Below are positions 1 through 9,249 of a stretch of 20,806 nt of DNA, piece after piece. Under the pieces are notes generated by a model, which was not told where the DNA came from, did no database searches, and saw nothing but the letters and a program-made list of their open reading frames with translations. Position 1 is the first letter of the stretch. Each line of letters starts with the position of its first letter. Position numbers and translations under genes: made by a program. The DNA comes from a virus, in the IMG/VR virus record IMGVR_UViG_3300035698_005866, positions 1 to 20,806 of that record, one strand, 5' to 3'.

Positions 1-2
1 GT

Positions 3-2123
3 GCCGTCGAAGAAAGCGCTGAGGAAGTTATTGGTATAACCGAAGAACGCCTGACGGAAATGGTCCAACGTGCCATAGATGAGAACATCCCCTTAGAAGG
101 ACTGTTAGCATTTGTGGATTCTACGCTCGGTGCCCAGACCCAAAATTATGTAGACAATAAAACATCACGTGATGAAGAAATAAACGCACGCCCTAGTGGT
201 GTACCTACCCCAGATAAAGTCGGGGCAGGCGGCAAAATGGCGGCTAAGATAAAAGAGAAAATATCGGCAAGGTATAATGAGCTTGCCCCCGCTGATGTGG
301 GCGCTGATGCGTTAGCAGGTATTGCACCGTCGGCTGAGCCTGCAGTACCTCAGGATTTAGCAGAAATTATAGATGCACCAGAACTAGGCCCCGCACCCGA
401 GGGCTTACCTATGCAAGCGGCGGCTACCCCCGTTGAACCACCAAACGTAGATGTACCGCCGGTTGAATTACCTCCTGTGCAAGCACAAGTAACCCCTCCC
501 GGACCGGTTGCGCCTCCTGCGCCTCCTGCGCCAGAAGGTATCGCGCAGATGGCAAATGAAATGCCGGCACCGTTAGTTCCCCCGTCGCTACCACCGTCAC
601 AGAAAGCACAGGCGGCGCGTGCAGAGCCACAGACACGTGAGGAGTACTTAGCCTCTCGTCGAGCTAATGATTCGCCTAGCCCACTTAACAGGCTGTTAGA
701 AATAGCTAAGCAAGGGCCGTCCGCTGACCGGATGGCAGGTGCAAAAGCCGCTAACCAAACTCTAGGCACTAGTGCTTATGAGGGTGAACAACCCCAACCT
801 GCAGAACAAGCGGGTGGTATTCAGGCCCTTGCTAAGCAAGAAGCACCTGCACCAAAACCTGCAGGGGTAGGCAGTGTCCTTAAAGAAGAAGAAGCCGCTA
901 AAAAGGTCGAGCGTGAGATTGTTGATGCCGTACCTAGTGGCGGTTCAGTAAGCACAAAAACCAAGGAAACGGTCGGTTTACCTGCCGCTAACATAAAAAC
1001 CAACGATGTTGATTTTGTTAAGCCTGACTATAGTGGCATTGCCGGTAACGTAGGTACATTCTTAGGCGGGTTCGGGCTTGGTAAAGAAAGTCTGACTAAT
1101 CCAGAGGACCAACGCAAACTAGGTGAAGAACGCGCCGAGAAGATGTTAGACCGTGAAGGCAAAGTCGAAACGATGAAAGAGATGATTGCACGCTATGAAG
1201 GTGTACTTGCTAAACAACAAGAAGGCGGCAAGTCTAAGCGCGAACTTATCAGTTCATTCCTACGTGGTGCCGCCGGTCAGTCATCTATGGGTATGGCTTT
1301 TGCTAACGCATCAGCTAACATGGCTCAAACACGCCAAAACCAAGAGGCGCAGGTGCGTACGGGCGTTAAAGAGCTTATGGCTATGGCCAAAGATACTATG
1401 GAAATGGATAGTGAGCTTGCTAAAAACGTCATGGAGAATGGGATGACCTACTTCCAGATGTCTAAGAATGACCGCACAGCGGCGGCTGATATAGCATCTA
1501 GAATGACTAACCAACAAATGCAGAACGCTAATATATCGGCTCAGCAGGAGTATAATGCACTTGCTGATAACGAGAAACGTGCCCTTGATGCTCAAGTAGC
1601 TAGCGCTAATCAGCTTATAAGAAGCAAAGAACTATCGTTTGCTATGGAGTCGCAGAGTAAACTTGAAAAGAATCGGATGGGTGACCAATTAATTAAGGAA
1701 ATCCGTAGCATGCAAACAGCTAGATACTTAGCTGTAGAGGAAAGACTTAGCGCTGATGCTGAATTTATGGCGGCTGTTAGTGTAGCTAAAGATGCTAACG
1801 GTGAGGTCATTCGTGCAAGGAAGGAAGGCGAATCTGAGCGGTCAATTAGGGCGAAAATTGAGAAGGCAGAGAACGCCGAGCGTGAAGTAGCAGAAAGACG
1901 GGAACTAGCATTCATACAACGTATAGCGTTAGAGAACCTAGCCGGTCAAGAAGGTGGCGCACCTAGCTTACTGAAACTTGAAAGAATGCTGTTTGCAGAG
2001 TTACAAAAACTGTTCCCTGATGTAGACCCCGCACGTGTTATGGGTCAAATAGGCAGTGGTTCAGAGCAACAAAGCCTAAGCCAAGACGCACAATTCTTTA
2101 TGAACCGTGCAATCGAGGGGTAG
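3..2123 (+). CDS. Proline-rich/coiled-coil virion-associated protein, 5' partial
   Basis: The reading frame is open from base 3, and the first ATG (base 60) has no ribosome binding site, so the true start lies upstream and 706 residues of the C-terminal part are visible. Roughly residues 100-210 of the visible part are Pro/Ala-rich (runs such as PPAPPAPEG), which suggests a flexible linker. A short glycine-rich stretch (GTFLGGFGLGKES) follows near residue 345. The rest is highly charged, Gln/Ala/Glu-rich and predicted helical or coiled-coil, with many MxxM and AxxA patterns and no Cys-rich or catalytic motif. I recognise no family. Two bases separate its TAG stop from an extra TAA, and the next gene's ATG follows directly; its last codons contain GAGGGG, the ribosome site of that gene. 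Position directly before a giant internal-virion-type protein suggests a structural or ejected virion component; this is inference from context. Confidence 0.8.
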   Translation, partial: AVEESAEEVIGITEERLTEMVQRAIDENIPLEGLLAFVDSTLGAQTQNYVDNKTSRDEEINARPSGVPTPDKVGAGGKMAAKIKEKISARYNELAPADVGADALAGIAPSAEPAVPQDLAEIIDAPELGPAPEGLPMQAAATPVEPPNVDVPPVELPPVQAQVTPPGPVAPPAPPAPEGIAQMANEMPAPLVPPSLPPSQKAQAARAEPQTREEYLASRRANDSPSPLNRLLEIAKQGPSADRMAGAKAANQTLGTSAYEGEQPQPAEQAGGIQALAKQEAPAPKPAGVGSVLKEEEAAKKVEREIVDAVPSGGSVSTKTKETVGLPAANIKTNDVDFVKPDYSGIAGNVGTFLGGFGLGKESLTNPEDQRKLGEERAEKMLDREGKVETMKEMIARYEGVLAKQQEGGKSKRELISSFLRGAAGQSSMGMAFANASANMAQTRQNQEAQVRTGVKELMAMAKDTMEMDSELAKNVMENGMTYFQMSKNDRTAAADIASRMTNQQMQNANISAQQEYNALADNEKRALDAQVASANQLIRSKELSFAMESQSKLEKNRMGDQLIKEIRSMQTARYLAVEERLSADAEFMAAVSVAKDANGEVIRARKEGESERSIRAKIEKAENAEREVAERRELAFIQRIALENLAGQEGGAPSLLKLERMLFAELQKLFPDVDPARVMGQIGSGSEQQSLSQDAQFFMNRAIEG

Positions 2124-2126
2124 TAA

Positions 2127-5100
2127 ATGTATTCAGCAGACCAGATTGCTAAGGCCATATCATTAGCGAAGCGTGATGGCAACTTTCAGGCGGTAGAAGA
2201 ATTAACACACCTATACCGCCGCGCGCTTGAAAGTGAGGGCCCTTCTAATGCTAGCCAAGTTAAAAGGACAAACACAAGACCACAAGCCGGTATGGATGAG
2301 GACGCCGGCTTCTTTGATAATATCACATCAGGTTTTGGCGCCGGCGTAGTAGGTATGGGCGAGATGGCCGCGCTTGGTGGTAATACGCTGTTTGAAGAAG
2401 AACAAGAATTAAAAAACCGTGAGAAGATAAAGGATATTGCCAGTGACTTGCGCCCCAAGGGTGGTAATCAGGATGACTGGTCGTATAAAATAGCCAGTGG
2501 TTTAGGTAGTATTGCCGCTATGCTACCCGCCGCAGGTGCCGCCGCGCTTGTTTCTAACCCAGTAGGTGCCTCAGCCGTCGGGCTTGGTTTAGCCGGTACT
2601 ATGGGGGTCGCCGCAGGTGCAGGTGAAGCAAGTGAGCGCGCACGTGATTTTGGCACTACTGAGGACGCTAGGAATACCGCTACTCGGTTCGGCGCCCTTA
2701 TTGGCGTTACAGAAATAATACCGCTTGGTCGTTTTGCTAAGGCATTTGAAATACCATGGCTTAACCAGTTAGTGAAGAAAGCTGAACCGGCTGACATTCA
2801 GAAACAACGTGACCGCCTTATCAACGCTTTTAAGACAGGTACATTCGAGGGCGCACAAGAACTCGGCGCCGCAGTCCTGCAGAACTTAGTTGCCACGGGG
2901 TATAACCCAGAGCAAGCACTCGTTGACTCCGGTGCATATGAAGAAGGCGCTATTGGCGGTGCATCCGGTGCAATACTCCAAGGCGTAATCGACTTGTTCG
3001 CACGTGGTAAACGTGGTCGCACCGCATTACCTGATGACACACCACCAGATAGTGGGCAGTTTGATGATGACCCGGGCGGCGCAAGCAACATAGACCCAAA
3101 CAACATAACAGATGAAGATTTAGACGGTTTGGCTAGTATGGGCGACGAAATAGATATTACCAGTACGCCAGACACCCCGTTATCACCACTGCCTCCTGTG
3201 CAAACATCACCTCAAATGGAGATTGAAGAAGCCAATCGCCCCATGCTAGAGGATACTGAGGAGATTGTATTTGAAAACGCACAGCGGCAACAACTGGCGG
3301 ACGAGGAAGCGAAGTTAGAAACGCAAGCCCAAGAGGCGCAGGCTAACCAACCACGCCCAGAACAAATGAACATAGACGACTTGATGCTTGCACCTGAAAT
3401 AGCACAAGAAAAAATGATGGCACAGATTAGAAAGGAAGAACTCGAGACGCTTGCAGGGAGAACACCACCACCCCCCACACCTGTTGAAGAACAGTTGTCT
3501 ATGGAGGACGAACTTGGGTTGAACGAGATTGACCAAGAGAAAGTAGACACGCAAATTAGGCAGGAGACAGAAGATGCTGTTGCGGGGAGAGAAACTACAA
3601 AACCTAATAAACCTAGAGTTAAAGTAAGGCCCCAACCGGAACAAGTTGCTCAGCCTAAACCTGAACAGCTAGATTTAGATAAGTTGGATAAAAAGCTCGA
3701 GCGTGACCAAGAGCGTGCTGACGATAAAGCAAGGCGTGCTGAAAACAAAGACTTACAAAAAATACTACTTGGTGAGACTCCACCCAAACGTAGAAAACCT
3801 AAAGCCGCACCTGTTCCTAAAGCGGCGGTTGAGCCTGTTGTTGAGCCTGTTGTTGAGCCTGTTGTTGAGCCTGTTGTTGAGCCTGTTGTTGAGCCTGTTG
3901 TTGAGCCTGTACCTAAAGCAGTCGCTAAACCAACGCCTACCAAGCCTACCAAAGCAGGGCCATTGCCGACACCCAAACAAAAAGTAGCTGATGCCCAAGC
4001 CCGCAAGTCAGATGCTGACGCATTACTTGGTATAGAGCCGGTTGACCCTAATATTGCGCGTAACAAAAAGCGTGCTGATGTGGCACGTAAATCTCGTGCA
4101 GTTGCCTTAAAGAATAAAAAAACAGCCGCTACTAAGAAAGCGGAGCAAGCACAAGCAAACAGGGCCAAACGCAAGCAAGAGAAGCAGACCCGTAAAGCGA
4201 CGTCTATAACTAAACCTGCTGTGACCCGTGGTGCGACGTCTATAACTAAACCTGCTGTGACCCGTGGTGCGACGTCTATAACTACTCCAAAAGTTGAGCC
4301 TAAAAAACCAACCGAGAAAGCGACTAAGAAAGCCACTGCCAATAAACCCGGTAAAACGCAACAAGTAGCTACACCTAAACAAGTTAAGGTGGGTGTAACT
4401 AAGCCGGCTAAAAAGACCGCCAAAGAGAACATCAAGGTCACCGCTGAGCAAGCACCAAAAACGGATAAGCCAGTTAGGAGTATTGCCGAAGATAAACCTT
4501 TGCTAAAGAAAGACACACAAACAAGTAGCACGATGCCGACTGAGGGTGACAAGTCTAGTAGTGATGACCAGTTTAAAGATGGGCCGTCTAAAGAAGGCAC
4601 AACAATAGCTAGGGACTTTACACGGTGGACGCAATCTCAGACCACTAAGTTAGATAAAGACCAAGTAAGCGCCGTGCGTCAATTCTTTGACTATATACCT
4701 GCCACCACTAAAGACGCAGGTCTTAGAGCATTGCAAGAATACCGTCGTGTTACAGATAACATTGAGTCGGCTTTGTTTATGATTGCCACTGACCTTAACG
4801 TAGAGTATGCGAACTATAAAAACACTAACTTTAGGTCCAAGTCTGATAAGAAGGCTTATGGCGAAACAGGTAAAGATGCCGCTACCGCCGCATACAAAAC
4901 AATCCAAGGTATGCAGGGCGCTAGGAATATAGGCAGTGTTGTTAAGTGGATGGACGAAGCATCTAATAAATATAGAAGTGATATTGATAACCAAGGCAGT
5001 AACATCTCTATGCGTGATGCCAAGACTAAACTGGCTAAGGACAAAGCAGTTACTGAGGCAAACACCCGTAAAAAACTAGCACGTGAGGAGTTTAGAGACA

Positions 5101-8100
5101 ACAAGCGGGTTACTGAGATATTAGATGAGGACTTCGATGGGCCTACTGATTTGGATATACTTGATGCAAACTTCGGAGTAGATGGGTTATTCCTAAAACC
5201 CAAAGCGATTGCCGACAGCACCGCCCCACTGCATCCTATTGCTGTTAGCATGTTAGTGGATGGGGACGTGCAGGGCGCACTTAACTTTATCGCGGAGTCT
5301 AGTAGCAACAAAGATATTGCCGGCGTAGCTAAAATACTAGCGGACAATATGGGTACGACTAAAGTAGAAGTGGTCGAAAACCTGCGCAGTCAAGTTACTG
5401 GTGAGCAGATTGCCGGTGTATTTGACCCGAAAACAAACACTATTAAGATAGACGCCGACAACGGTGTAAACATTCATACGTTACTGCATGAGGCTACGCA
5501 TGCGGCGACCAGTCACACATTGGCTAACAAGTCACACCCCGTTACTAAGAAGCTCACTGCTATATTTAACGGCAGTAAAGAATACTTAGAGCACGAATAC
5601 GGTGCCACTTCGCTTGACGAGTTTGTAGCAGAAGCATTTAGTAACCCTGACTTCCAGAACATACTGGCATCTATTAGGGTTGAGGGCGAACCACGTGGTA
5701 TGTTTGCCCAGTTTGCTAGGACTATACATAACATGATACGTGCTTGGCAGGGTAAACCTGCTTTGACCGATGTTTTCGATGTTAAGTCACAAACGGATAG
5801 ACTGATTAATTCTATACTGTCACCGGCCCCACGCTCACGGATTTCAGGGCAACTTGCCTTAGCACTGACGCCTATGGAAGCCGCTGAGCAGATGATGCAG
5901 GATAGAGACTCAGGTAAAGTAACAGCGAGTTCTTTCCTCAAAGATACGGTGGACTTCTTGTCGTCAGGCGTACCTAAGCACGCGAAGGAGATGCTTGCAG
6001 GGTTTATGCCCTCACAGCCTTTTGCGGATGTTGCTAACCACTATGGGTATGGCAACTTAGGGTATGATTTAGATAAGGCCTTACTAGAACGTAAAGAGGC
6101 AATAGGCAGAGCAGAAAAGCGGGCATCAGAGATTCTTATTGAGGCCGGTAAACTCCAGAAAAAGCTACAGCCTAATGATACAAAGCTGTTGCATTACTTG
6201 ACGTTTAACGAGGAAACCGGCTCGACCATGAAGCAGGTTGACCCCTTCTTAACCAAACAGGAAGCCGAGCTTGCTTACGGGTTTGACTCACCTAAGATGG
6301 AGATATGGGACATACAACAAGAAACTGTACGCTTGCTAAGCCCCGACGCTAAGACCTACTACCAATATGTAAAGCAGTCATATAAGTCTGAGTTTGAGCG
6401 CGTGAAAGATGCGTTGATAGGTAAGATAGAAACCACCGATGCCGATGCTAAGATTAAGGCGACTGTCACCCAAGAAATAAATGACATACTTATTAAGGTG
6501 GGTGAGTTGGCAGAATACATGCCGCTTGTGCGCGACGGTGATTTTAAACTAAGTTACCAGATAGTTGACCCTAAGGGCTCACCTGATATTGGCATAGAAG
6601 ATACTGCCAAAGCCATTAAGAACAACCGCTACGTCACGCGATTCTTTAAAAACAAGGTAGACCGTGACCGGTTTGCAAAAACACTTGAAAAAGATTCAGG
6701 TATTGAAACGGACACTATAAAAACAAGTGATGGCGACCTGATGTTAGACGACGTGGATAGTATGCCCCCTACTGCATTTGCACGTAAAACAATACAGATG
6801 CTTAGAAAAGCTGGTGTTCAAGACTCAGTGCAGGTTGACGTGTTAAGACTACTTGTCGATTACATGCCGGAAAGTTCTTTCCAACGCACGTTACAAGGTC
6901 GTCAGCAAATAAAAGGATTTGTGCCGGACATCCAAGAAGGATTAAAACTAAAAATATACGACATGACACGTCAGGTGGCTAGGTCTAAGTCCGATGGTAA
7001 GCTTAAGGATATTCAAGAAGCAATTACCCAGAGAACCAAAGATATTGCCAACCTAAAAACATCGGAGCGTACCGGCAAAGGCGAGGAGTCGGTGAGCCCC
7101 GTGGTGCAACGTGAATTATCGCTACGTGTAAAATTCGCTCTAGAGGGTGCGCAACACCCCACACTCGAAAAGTTTGTACGTTTTGGTACGCAGTACGCGT
7201 TCTTATCCACTATCGGCGCGAGTGTCGCGTCTACGATTGCTAACATGTCACAGTTACCTGTTATCATAATGCCCGCCCTCTCTGCTAAGTACGGCACGCA
7301 ACAGACGCTTAGTCAGATGGAATTCGCACGCAGGCTTGTGTTTGGTTCTAAATCCGGCTCACGCGCAGAAAGTACTTACAATAAGGTGATAGATAAAATA
7401 TCAATCGCTTATGGTGTCGACGCTTACTATGATGTTACTCACGACAGCGTGACGGACGAGGCAACATTTACCGTGCGTACGGACATGGATTTAGACCCCG
7501 AGATGGTGTCAGAGCTTAAGTCCTTAATCCCCATGGTGAAGTACGCCAAAGACCACAACATGCTAGATAACTCATTAACTAATGACCAACTCAGCCTTAA
7601 TGACATAGAAGGTATTGAAAAAGGCAGTAAAGTAAGTAGGTACTTCAACGGTCTAGTGTCACTATCGGCAGGTATGTTTAACCAAGGCGAGCGCTTTAAC
7701 AGGCAGATAACCTTGCTAGCATCTTACAATTTAAACCTTGAAGTAATGGTAGAAGCCAACCGCACTGCTAAAGATAAGAAAACCCTTGAGCAACTACAGC
7801 AGGAAGCGGCGCAAGCTTCTTTCTACGAAACCCAAGAGCTAAATGGTGGTAACGTGTTAGAGACAACCTCTAGACACGCACAACAGGGCCTAGGGCGCAT
7901 GGCGTTAATGTATAAAGGCTTTGGCATAAACATGGCCTATACACAGCTCAAAATGGCAAGGAAGGCGACTAAGGTGTATTTTGGCAACACCCCAGAAGAA
8001 AAAGCGATGGGTTGGCTTGCCACCAAGCAGTTAACCGCTATATTCGGTTCTTCTTTGTTTATGTCAGGTGTTTACGGGATTCCTATTTACGGCCTCGTTC

Positions 8101-8906
8101 AGATGATTTTCGACGTTATGCTTACAGACGAAGATGAAGATGACTTCGATAAAATTGTAGAGGATTATGTAGGCGAGAACTGGTATCGAGGCGGGCTAAA
8201 TCAAATACTAGCCGGCATAGGATTACCTATTGACTTAGGCTCACGTATTCGCTTGGCCGATTTGATTTACCAAGAGAACGTGTTTAACCCCGATGCTACT
8301 ACGGAAGAAACTATTGGTTACTTGTTAGGTGGTGTACCATGGAGCATGGTCAAGAAAACCCAACGCGGGCTAGTTGACCTAAAAGAAGGTGACTACCAAC
8401 GCGCCGCCGAGTCTATACTACCAACAGCGCTGTCCAACCCGCTAAAAGCAATAAACCGTTATGCGCCCGACTTCGGCATTAAAACACGTCGTGGTGACTT
8501 CTTATACGGTGAGTTGAGTCGTGGGGAGTTGCTCGCGCAGTTGATAGGGTTCCCACCCGCAGGTTACTTGCGGCAACAAGAGATAAACCGTAAGGCAAAG
8601 GGTATTGATATTTTCATCAACCAAGAAGCCACTAAGCTAACTAAGCAATACTATAAAGCTAGTAGGGATTTAGATTTTGACGAGATGAGTAGGGTCAAAG
8701 GTAAAATAGCCGAGTTTAATGCACGTAACAGGGCCGTTGCTATAGATGAGGAAGCAATCATCCGGTCGATGAAATCACATGTTGAGACAAGCGCTACTAT
8801 GTATAACGGCGTGGCGTTAAGTCCGAAGTACCGTAAAATAATTGAGGCTGATTTGCAGGGGGTTTATGGTTCGTTTAGTCCTGTGCGGAACTACTTTAAT
8901 AGATAA
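2127..8906 (+). CDS. Giant polyvalent/internal virion protein with HEXXH metallopeptidase and LPD38-like C-terminus
   Basis: The 2259-residue product starts at an ATG preceded by GAGGGG. The N-terminus (residues 1-35) is a short helical module, of a kind often seen at the start of large phage virion proteins. Residues about 118-170 are Gly/Ala-rich and hydrophobic. Residues about 350-800 are low-complexity, first Glu/Gln/Pro-rich and then Lys/Ala/Pro/Thr-rich like histone H1 tails, with two tandem repeats. A zinc metallopeptidase motif, HEATH, lies at 1121-1125, with a likely third ligand in DEFVAEAF (E1165 or E1169), as in the MPTase-PolyVal family. Further on are EYMPLVRDGD (about 1465), a hydrophobic stretch at about 1688-1718, and a region at about 1850-2080 resembling LPD38 (MALMYKGFGINMAY, then a hydrophobic pair). 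Known family members are phage proteins thought to be injected with DNA and cut by their own protease; this role here is inferred. No transglycosylase or RNA polymerase motif was recognised. Confidence 0.85.
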   Translation: MYSADQIAKAISLAKRDGNFQAVEELTHLYRRALESEGPSNASQVKRTNTRPQAGMDEDAGFFDNITSGFGAGVVGMGEMAALGGNTLFEEEQELKNREKIKDIASDLRPKGGNQDDWSYKIASGLGSIAAMLPAAGAAALVSNPVGASAVGLGLAGTMGVAAGAGEASERARDFGTTEDARNTATRFGALIGVTEIIPLGRFAKAFEIPWLNQLVKKAEPADIQKQRDRLINAFKTGTFEGAQELGAAVLQNLVATGYNPEQALVDSGAYEEGAIGGASGAILQGVIDLFARGKRGRTALPDDTPPDSGQFDDDPGGASNIDPNNITDEDLDGLASMGDEIDITSTPDTPLSPLPPVQTSPQMEIEEANRPMLEDTEEIVFENAQRQQLADEEAKLETQAQEAQANQPRPEQMNIDDLMLAPEIAQEKMMAQIRKEELETLAGRTPPPPTPVEEQLSMEDELGLNEIDQEKVDTQIRQETEDAVAGRETTKPNKPRVKVRPQPEQVAQPKPEQLDLDKLDKKLERDQERADDKARRAENKDLQKILLGETPPKRRKPKAAPVPKAAVEPVVEPVVEPVVEPVVEPVVEPVVEPVPKAVAKPTPTKPTKAGPLPTPKQKVADAQARKSDADALLGIEPVDPNIARNKKRADVARKSRAVALKNKKTAATKKAEQAQANRAKRKQEKQTRKATSITKPAVTRGATSITKPAVTRGATSITTPKVEPKKPTEKATKKATANKPGKTQQVATPKQVKVGVTKPAKKTAKENIKVTAEQAPKTDKPVRSIAEDKPLLKKDTQTSSTMPTEGDKSSSDDQFKDGPSKEGTTIARDFTRWTQSQTTKLDKDQVSAVRQFFDYIPATTKDAGLRALQEYRRVTDNIESALFMIATDLNVEYANYKNTNFRSKSDKKAYGETGKDAATAAYKTIQGMQGARNIGSVVKWMDEASNKYRSDIDNQGSNISMRDAKTKLAKDKAVTEANTRKKLAREEFRDNKRVTEILDEDFDGPTDLDILDANFGVDGLFLKPKAIADSTAPLHPIAVSMLVDGDVQGALNFIAESSSNKDIAGVAKILADNMGTTKVEVVENLRSQVTGEQIAGVFDPKTNTIKIDADNGVNIHTLLHEATHAATSHTLANKSHPVTKKLTAIFNGSKEYLEHEYGATSLDEFVAEAFSNPDFQNILASIRVEGEPRGMFAQFARTIHNMIRAWQGKPALTDVFDVKSQTDRLINSILSPAPRSRISGQLALALTPMEAAEQMMQDRDSGKVTASSFLKDTVDFLSSGVPKHAKEMLAGFMPSQPFADVANHYGYGNLGYDLDKALLERKEAIGRAEKRASEILIEAGKLQKKLQPNDTKLLHYLTFNEETGSTMKQVDPFLTKQEAELAYGFDSPKMEIWDIQQETVRLLSPDAKTYYQYVKQSYKSEFERVKDALIGKIETTDADAKIKATVTQEINDILIKVGELAEYMPLVRDGDFKLSYQIVDPKGSPDIGIEDTAKAIKNNRYVTRFFKNKVDRDRFAKTLEKDSGIETDTIKTSDGDLMLDDVDSMPPTAFARKTIQMLRKAGVQDSVQVDVLRLLVDYMPESSFQRTLQGRQQIKGFVPDIQEGLKLKIYDMTRQVARSKSDGKLKDIQEAITQRTKDIANLKTSERTGKGEESVSPVVQRELSLRVKFALEGAQHPTLEKFVRFGTQYAFLSTIGASVASTIANMSQLPVIIMPALSAKYGTQQTLSQMEFARRLVFGSKSGSRAESTYNKVIDKISIAYGVDAYYDVTHDSVTDEATFTVRTDMDLDPEMVSELKSLIPMVKYAKDHNMLDNSLTNDQLSLNDIEGIEKGSKVSRYFNGLVSLSAGMFNQGERFNRQITLLASYNLNLEVMVEANRTAKDKKTLEQLQQEAAQASFYETQELNGGNVLETTSRHAQQGLGRMALMYKGFGINMAYTQLKMARKATKVYFGNTPEEKAMGWLATKQLTAIFGSSLFMSGVYGIPIYGLVQMIFDVMLTDEDEDDFDKIVEDYVGENWYRGGLNQILAGIGLPIDLGSRIRLADLIYQENVFNPDATTEETIGYLLGGVPWSMVKKTQRGLVDLKEGDYQRAAESILPTALSNPLKAINRYAPDFGIKTRRGDFLYGELSRGELLAQLIGFPPAGYLRQQEINRKAKGIDIFINQEATKLTKQYYKASRDLDFDEMSRVKGKIAEFNARNRAVAIDEEAIIRSMKSHVETSATMYNGVALSPKYRKIIEADLQGVYGSFSPVRNYFNR
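3828..3911 (+). repeat. 12-bp tandem repeat (7 units) encoding VEPV
   Basis: Seven GAGCCT cores occur exactly every 12 bases from 3831 to 3903, encoding seven VEPV units (residues 568-595) within the giant virion protein. The repeat is in frame, so unit gain or loss would only change linker length. It lies at the start of the Lys/Ala/Pro-rich linker. Confidence 0.95.
4197..4283 (+). repeat. 36-bp tandem repeat (2.4 units) encoding ATSITKPAVTRG
   Basis: Two identical 36-base units (4197-4232 and 4233-4268) and the first 15 bases of a third encode residues 691-719 of the giant virion protein. The unit adds two positive charges, in keeping with a basic, possibly DNA-contacting linker. The absence of substitutions between the full copies points to recent duplication. 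Confidence 0.95.
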
Positions 8907-8950
8907 AAAAAGGGCGCCTTGCATAACCGGAGAGAAATACAAGGTGCCCT
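8905..8950 (-). terminator. Intrinsic terminator of the leftward operon
   Basis: An 11-bp stem (8940-8950 with 8911-8921, including one G:U pair) encloses an 18-base loop. Read leftward, it is followed directly by seven T residues (8911-8905). There is no T-tract after the hairpin in the rightward direction, so it serves the leftward operon. It sits immediately behind the stop codon of the giant virion gene. A second short stem (CAACGG 8965-8970 with CCGTTG 8988-8993) lies just upstream in the leftward transcript. Confidence 0.85.
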
Positions 8951-9012
8951 ACACAACACCATCACAACGGAGCACAGCGATGAAACCCCGTTGCAAGCAC
9001 ACTATATCATAG
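8944..9012 (+). CDS. Candidate 22-residue mini-ORF in the convergent intergenic region
   Basis: An ORF of 22 codons reads rightward from GTG at 8944 to TAG at 9010-9012. GTG is preceded by CCGGAGAG at nine bases, and an in-frame ATG at 8980 is preceded by CGGAG at seven bases, so two starts in one frame each have a plausible ribosome site of the type used in this genome. The peptide is polar and basic with one Cys. It overlaps the hairpin of the leftward terminator, so the signals may be fortuitous. Function unknown; weakly supported. Confidence 0.2.
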   Translation: MPYTTPSQRSTAMKPRCKHTIS

Positions 9013-9249
9013 CGTACGCCAAATGCGTACACCGAAATATAAATTTTCTATCCTAACTTCAAACACCATACGCCACTTCTTAGTTGAAAAGAATTTCTTT
9101 ACCTGTACCACTGCCAATGACGAGTTAACACAAGGTATAAAGACGGAGGCGCCTACCTCCATCTTCTCCCAGTTTACCGATAGGATAAGACCATCAGGAT
9201 GCAGTTGGCCCTTCTTCAATATCTGCTTCGGAAACGTCGGTGGATTCAT
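9007..9249 (-). CDS. Small conserved-type phage protein, function unknown
   Basis: An 80-residue product is read from ATG 9249 with AGGTG nine bases upstream. A GTG at 9261 (84 residues, no ribosome site) and an internal ATG at 9162 (51 residues, GGGAGA only four bases away) are alternatives. The sequence WEKMEVGASVFIPC followed by a basic helix and a C-terminal strand FEVRIENLYFGVRIWRT has the look of a recurrent small alpha/beta phage protein family of unknown role that I recall only generally. The start overlaps the 3' end of the primase-helicase gene by 56 bases in another frame, and it is the last gene before the terminator. Its C-terminal codons contain an inverted repeat (GTACGC at 9014-9019 and GCGTAC at 9025-9030), probably a chance result of coding. 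Confidence 0.65.
   Translation of the reverse strand: MNPPTFPKQILKKGQLHPDGLILSVNWEKMEVGASVFIPCVNSSLAVVQVKKFFSTKKWRMVFEVRIENLYFGVRIWRTL

Noticed and set aside
60-62. ATG at 60 as start of the first gene
   Set aside because: The same frame is open to the window edge and no Shine-Dalgarno sequence precedes the ATG; the gene is 5' partial.
3650-4600. 316-codon leftward ORF opposite the basic linker of the giant virion gene
   Set aside because: It mirrors the repeat-rich Lys/Ala/Pro coding region (its sequence is GST repeats), has no ribosome site and lies antisense to a certain gene; open by codon bias.
9014-9030. Inverted repeat GTACGC/GCGTAC as a rightward terminator
   Set aside because: It lies within codons of the small leftward gene and is not followed by a T-tract on either strand.
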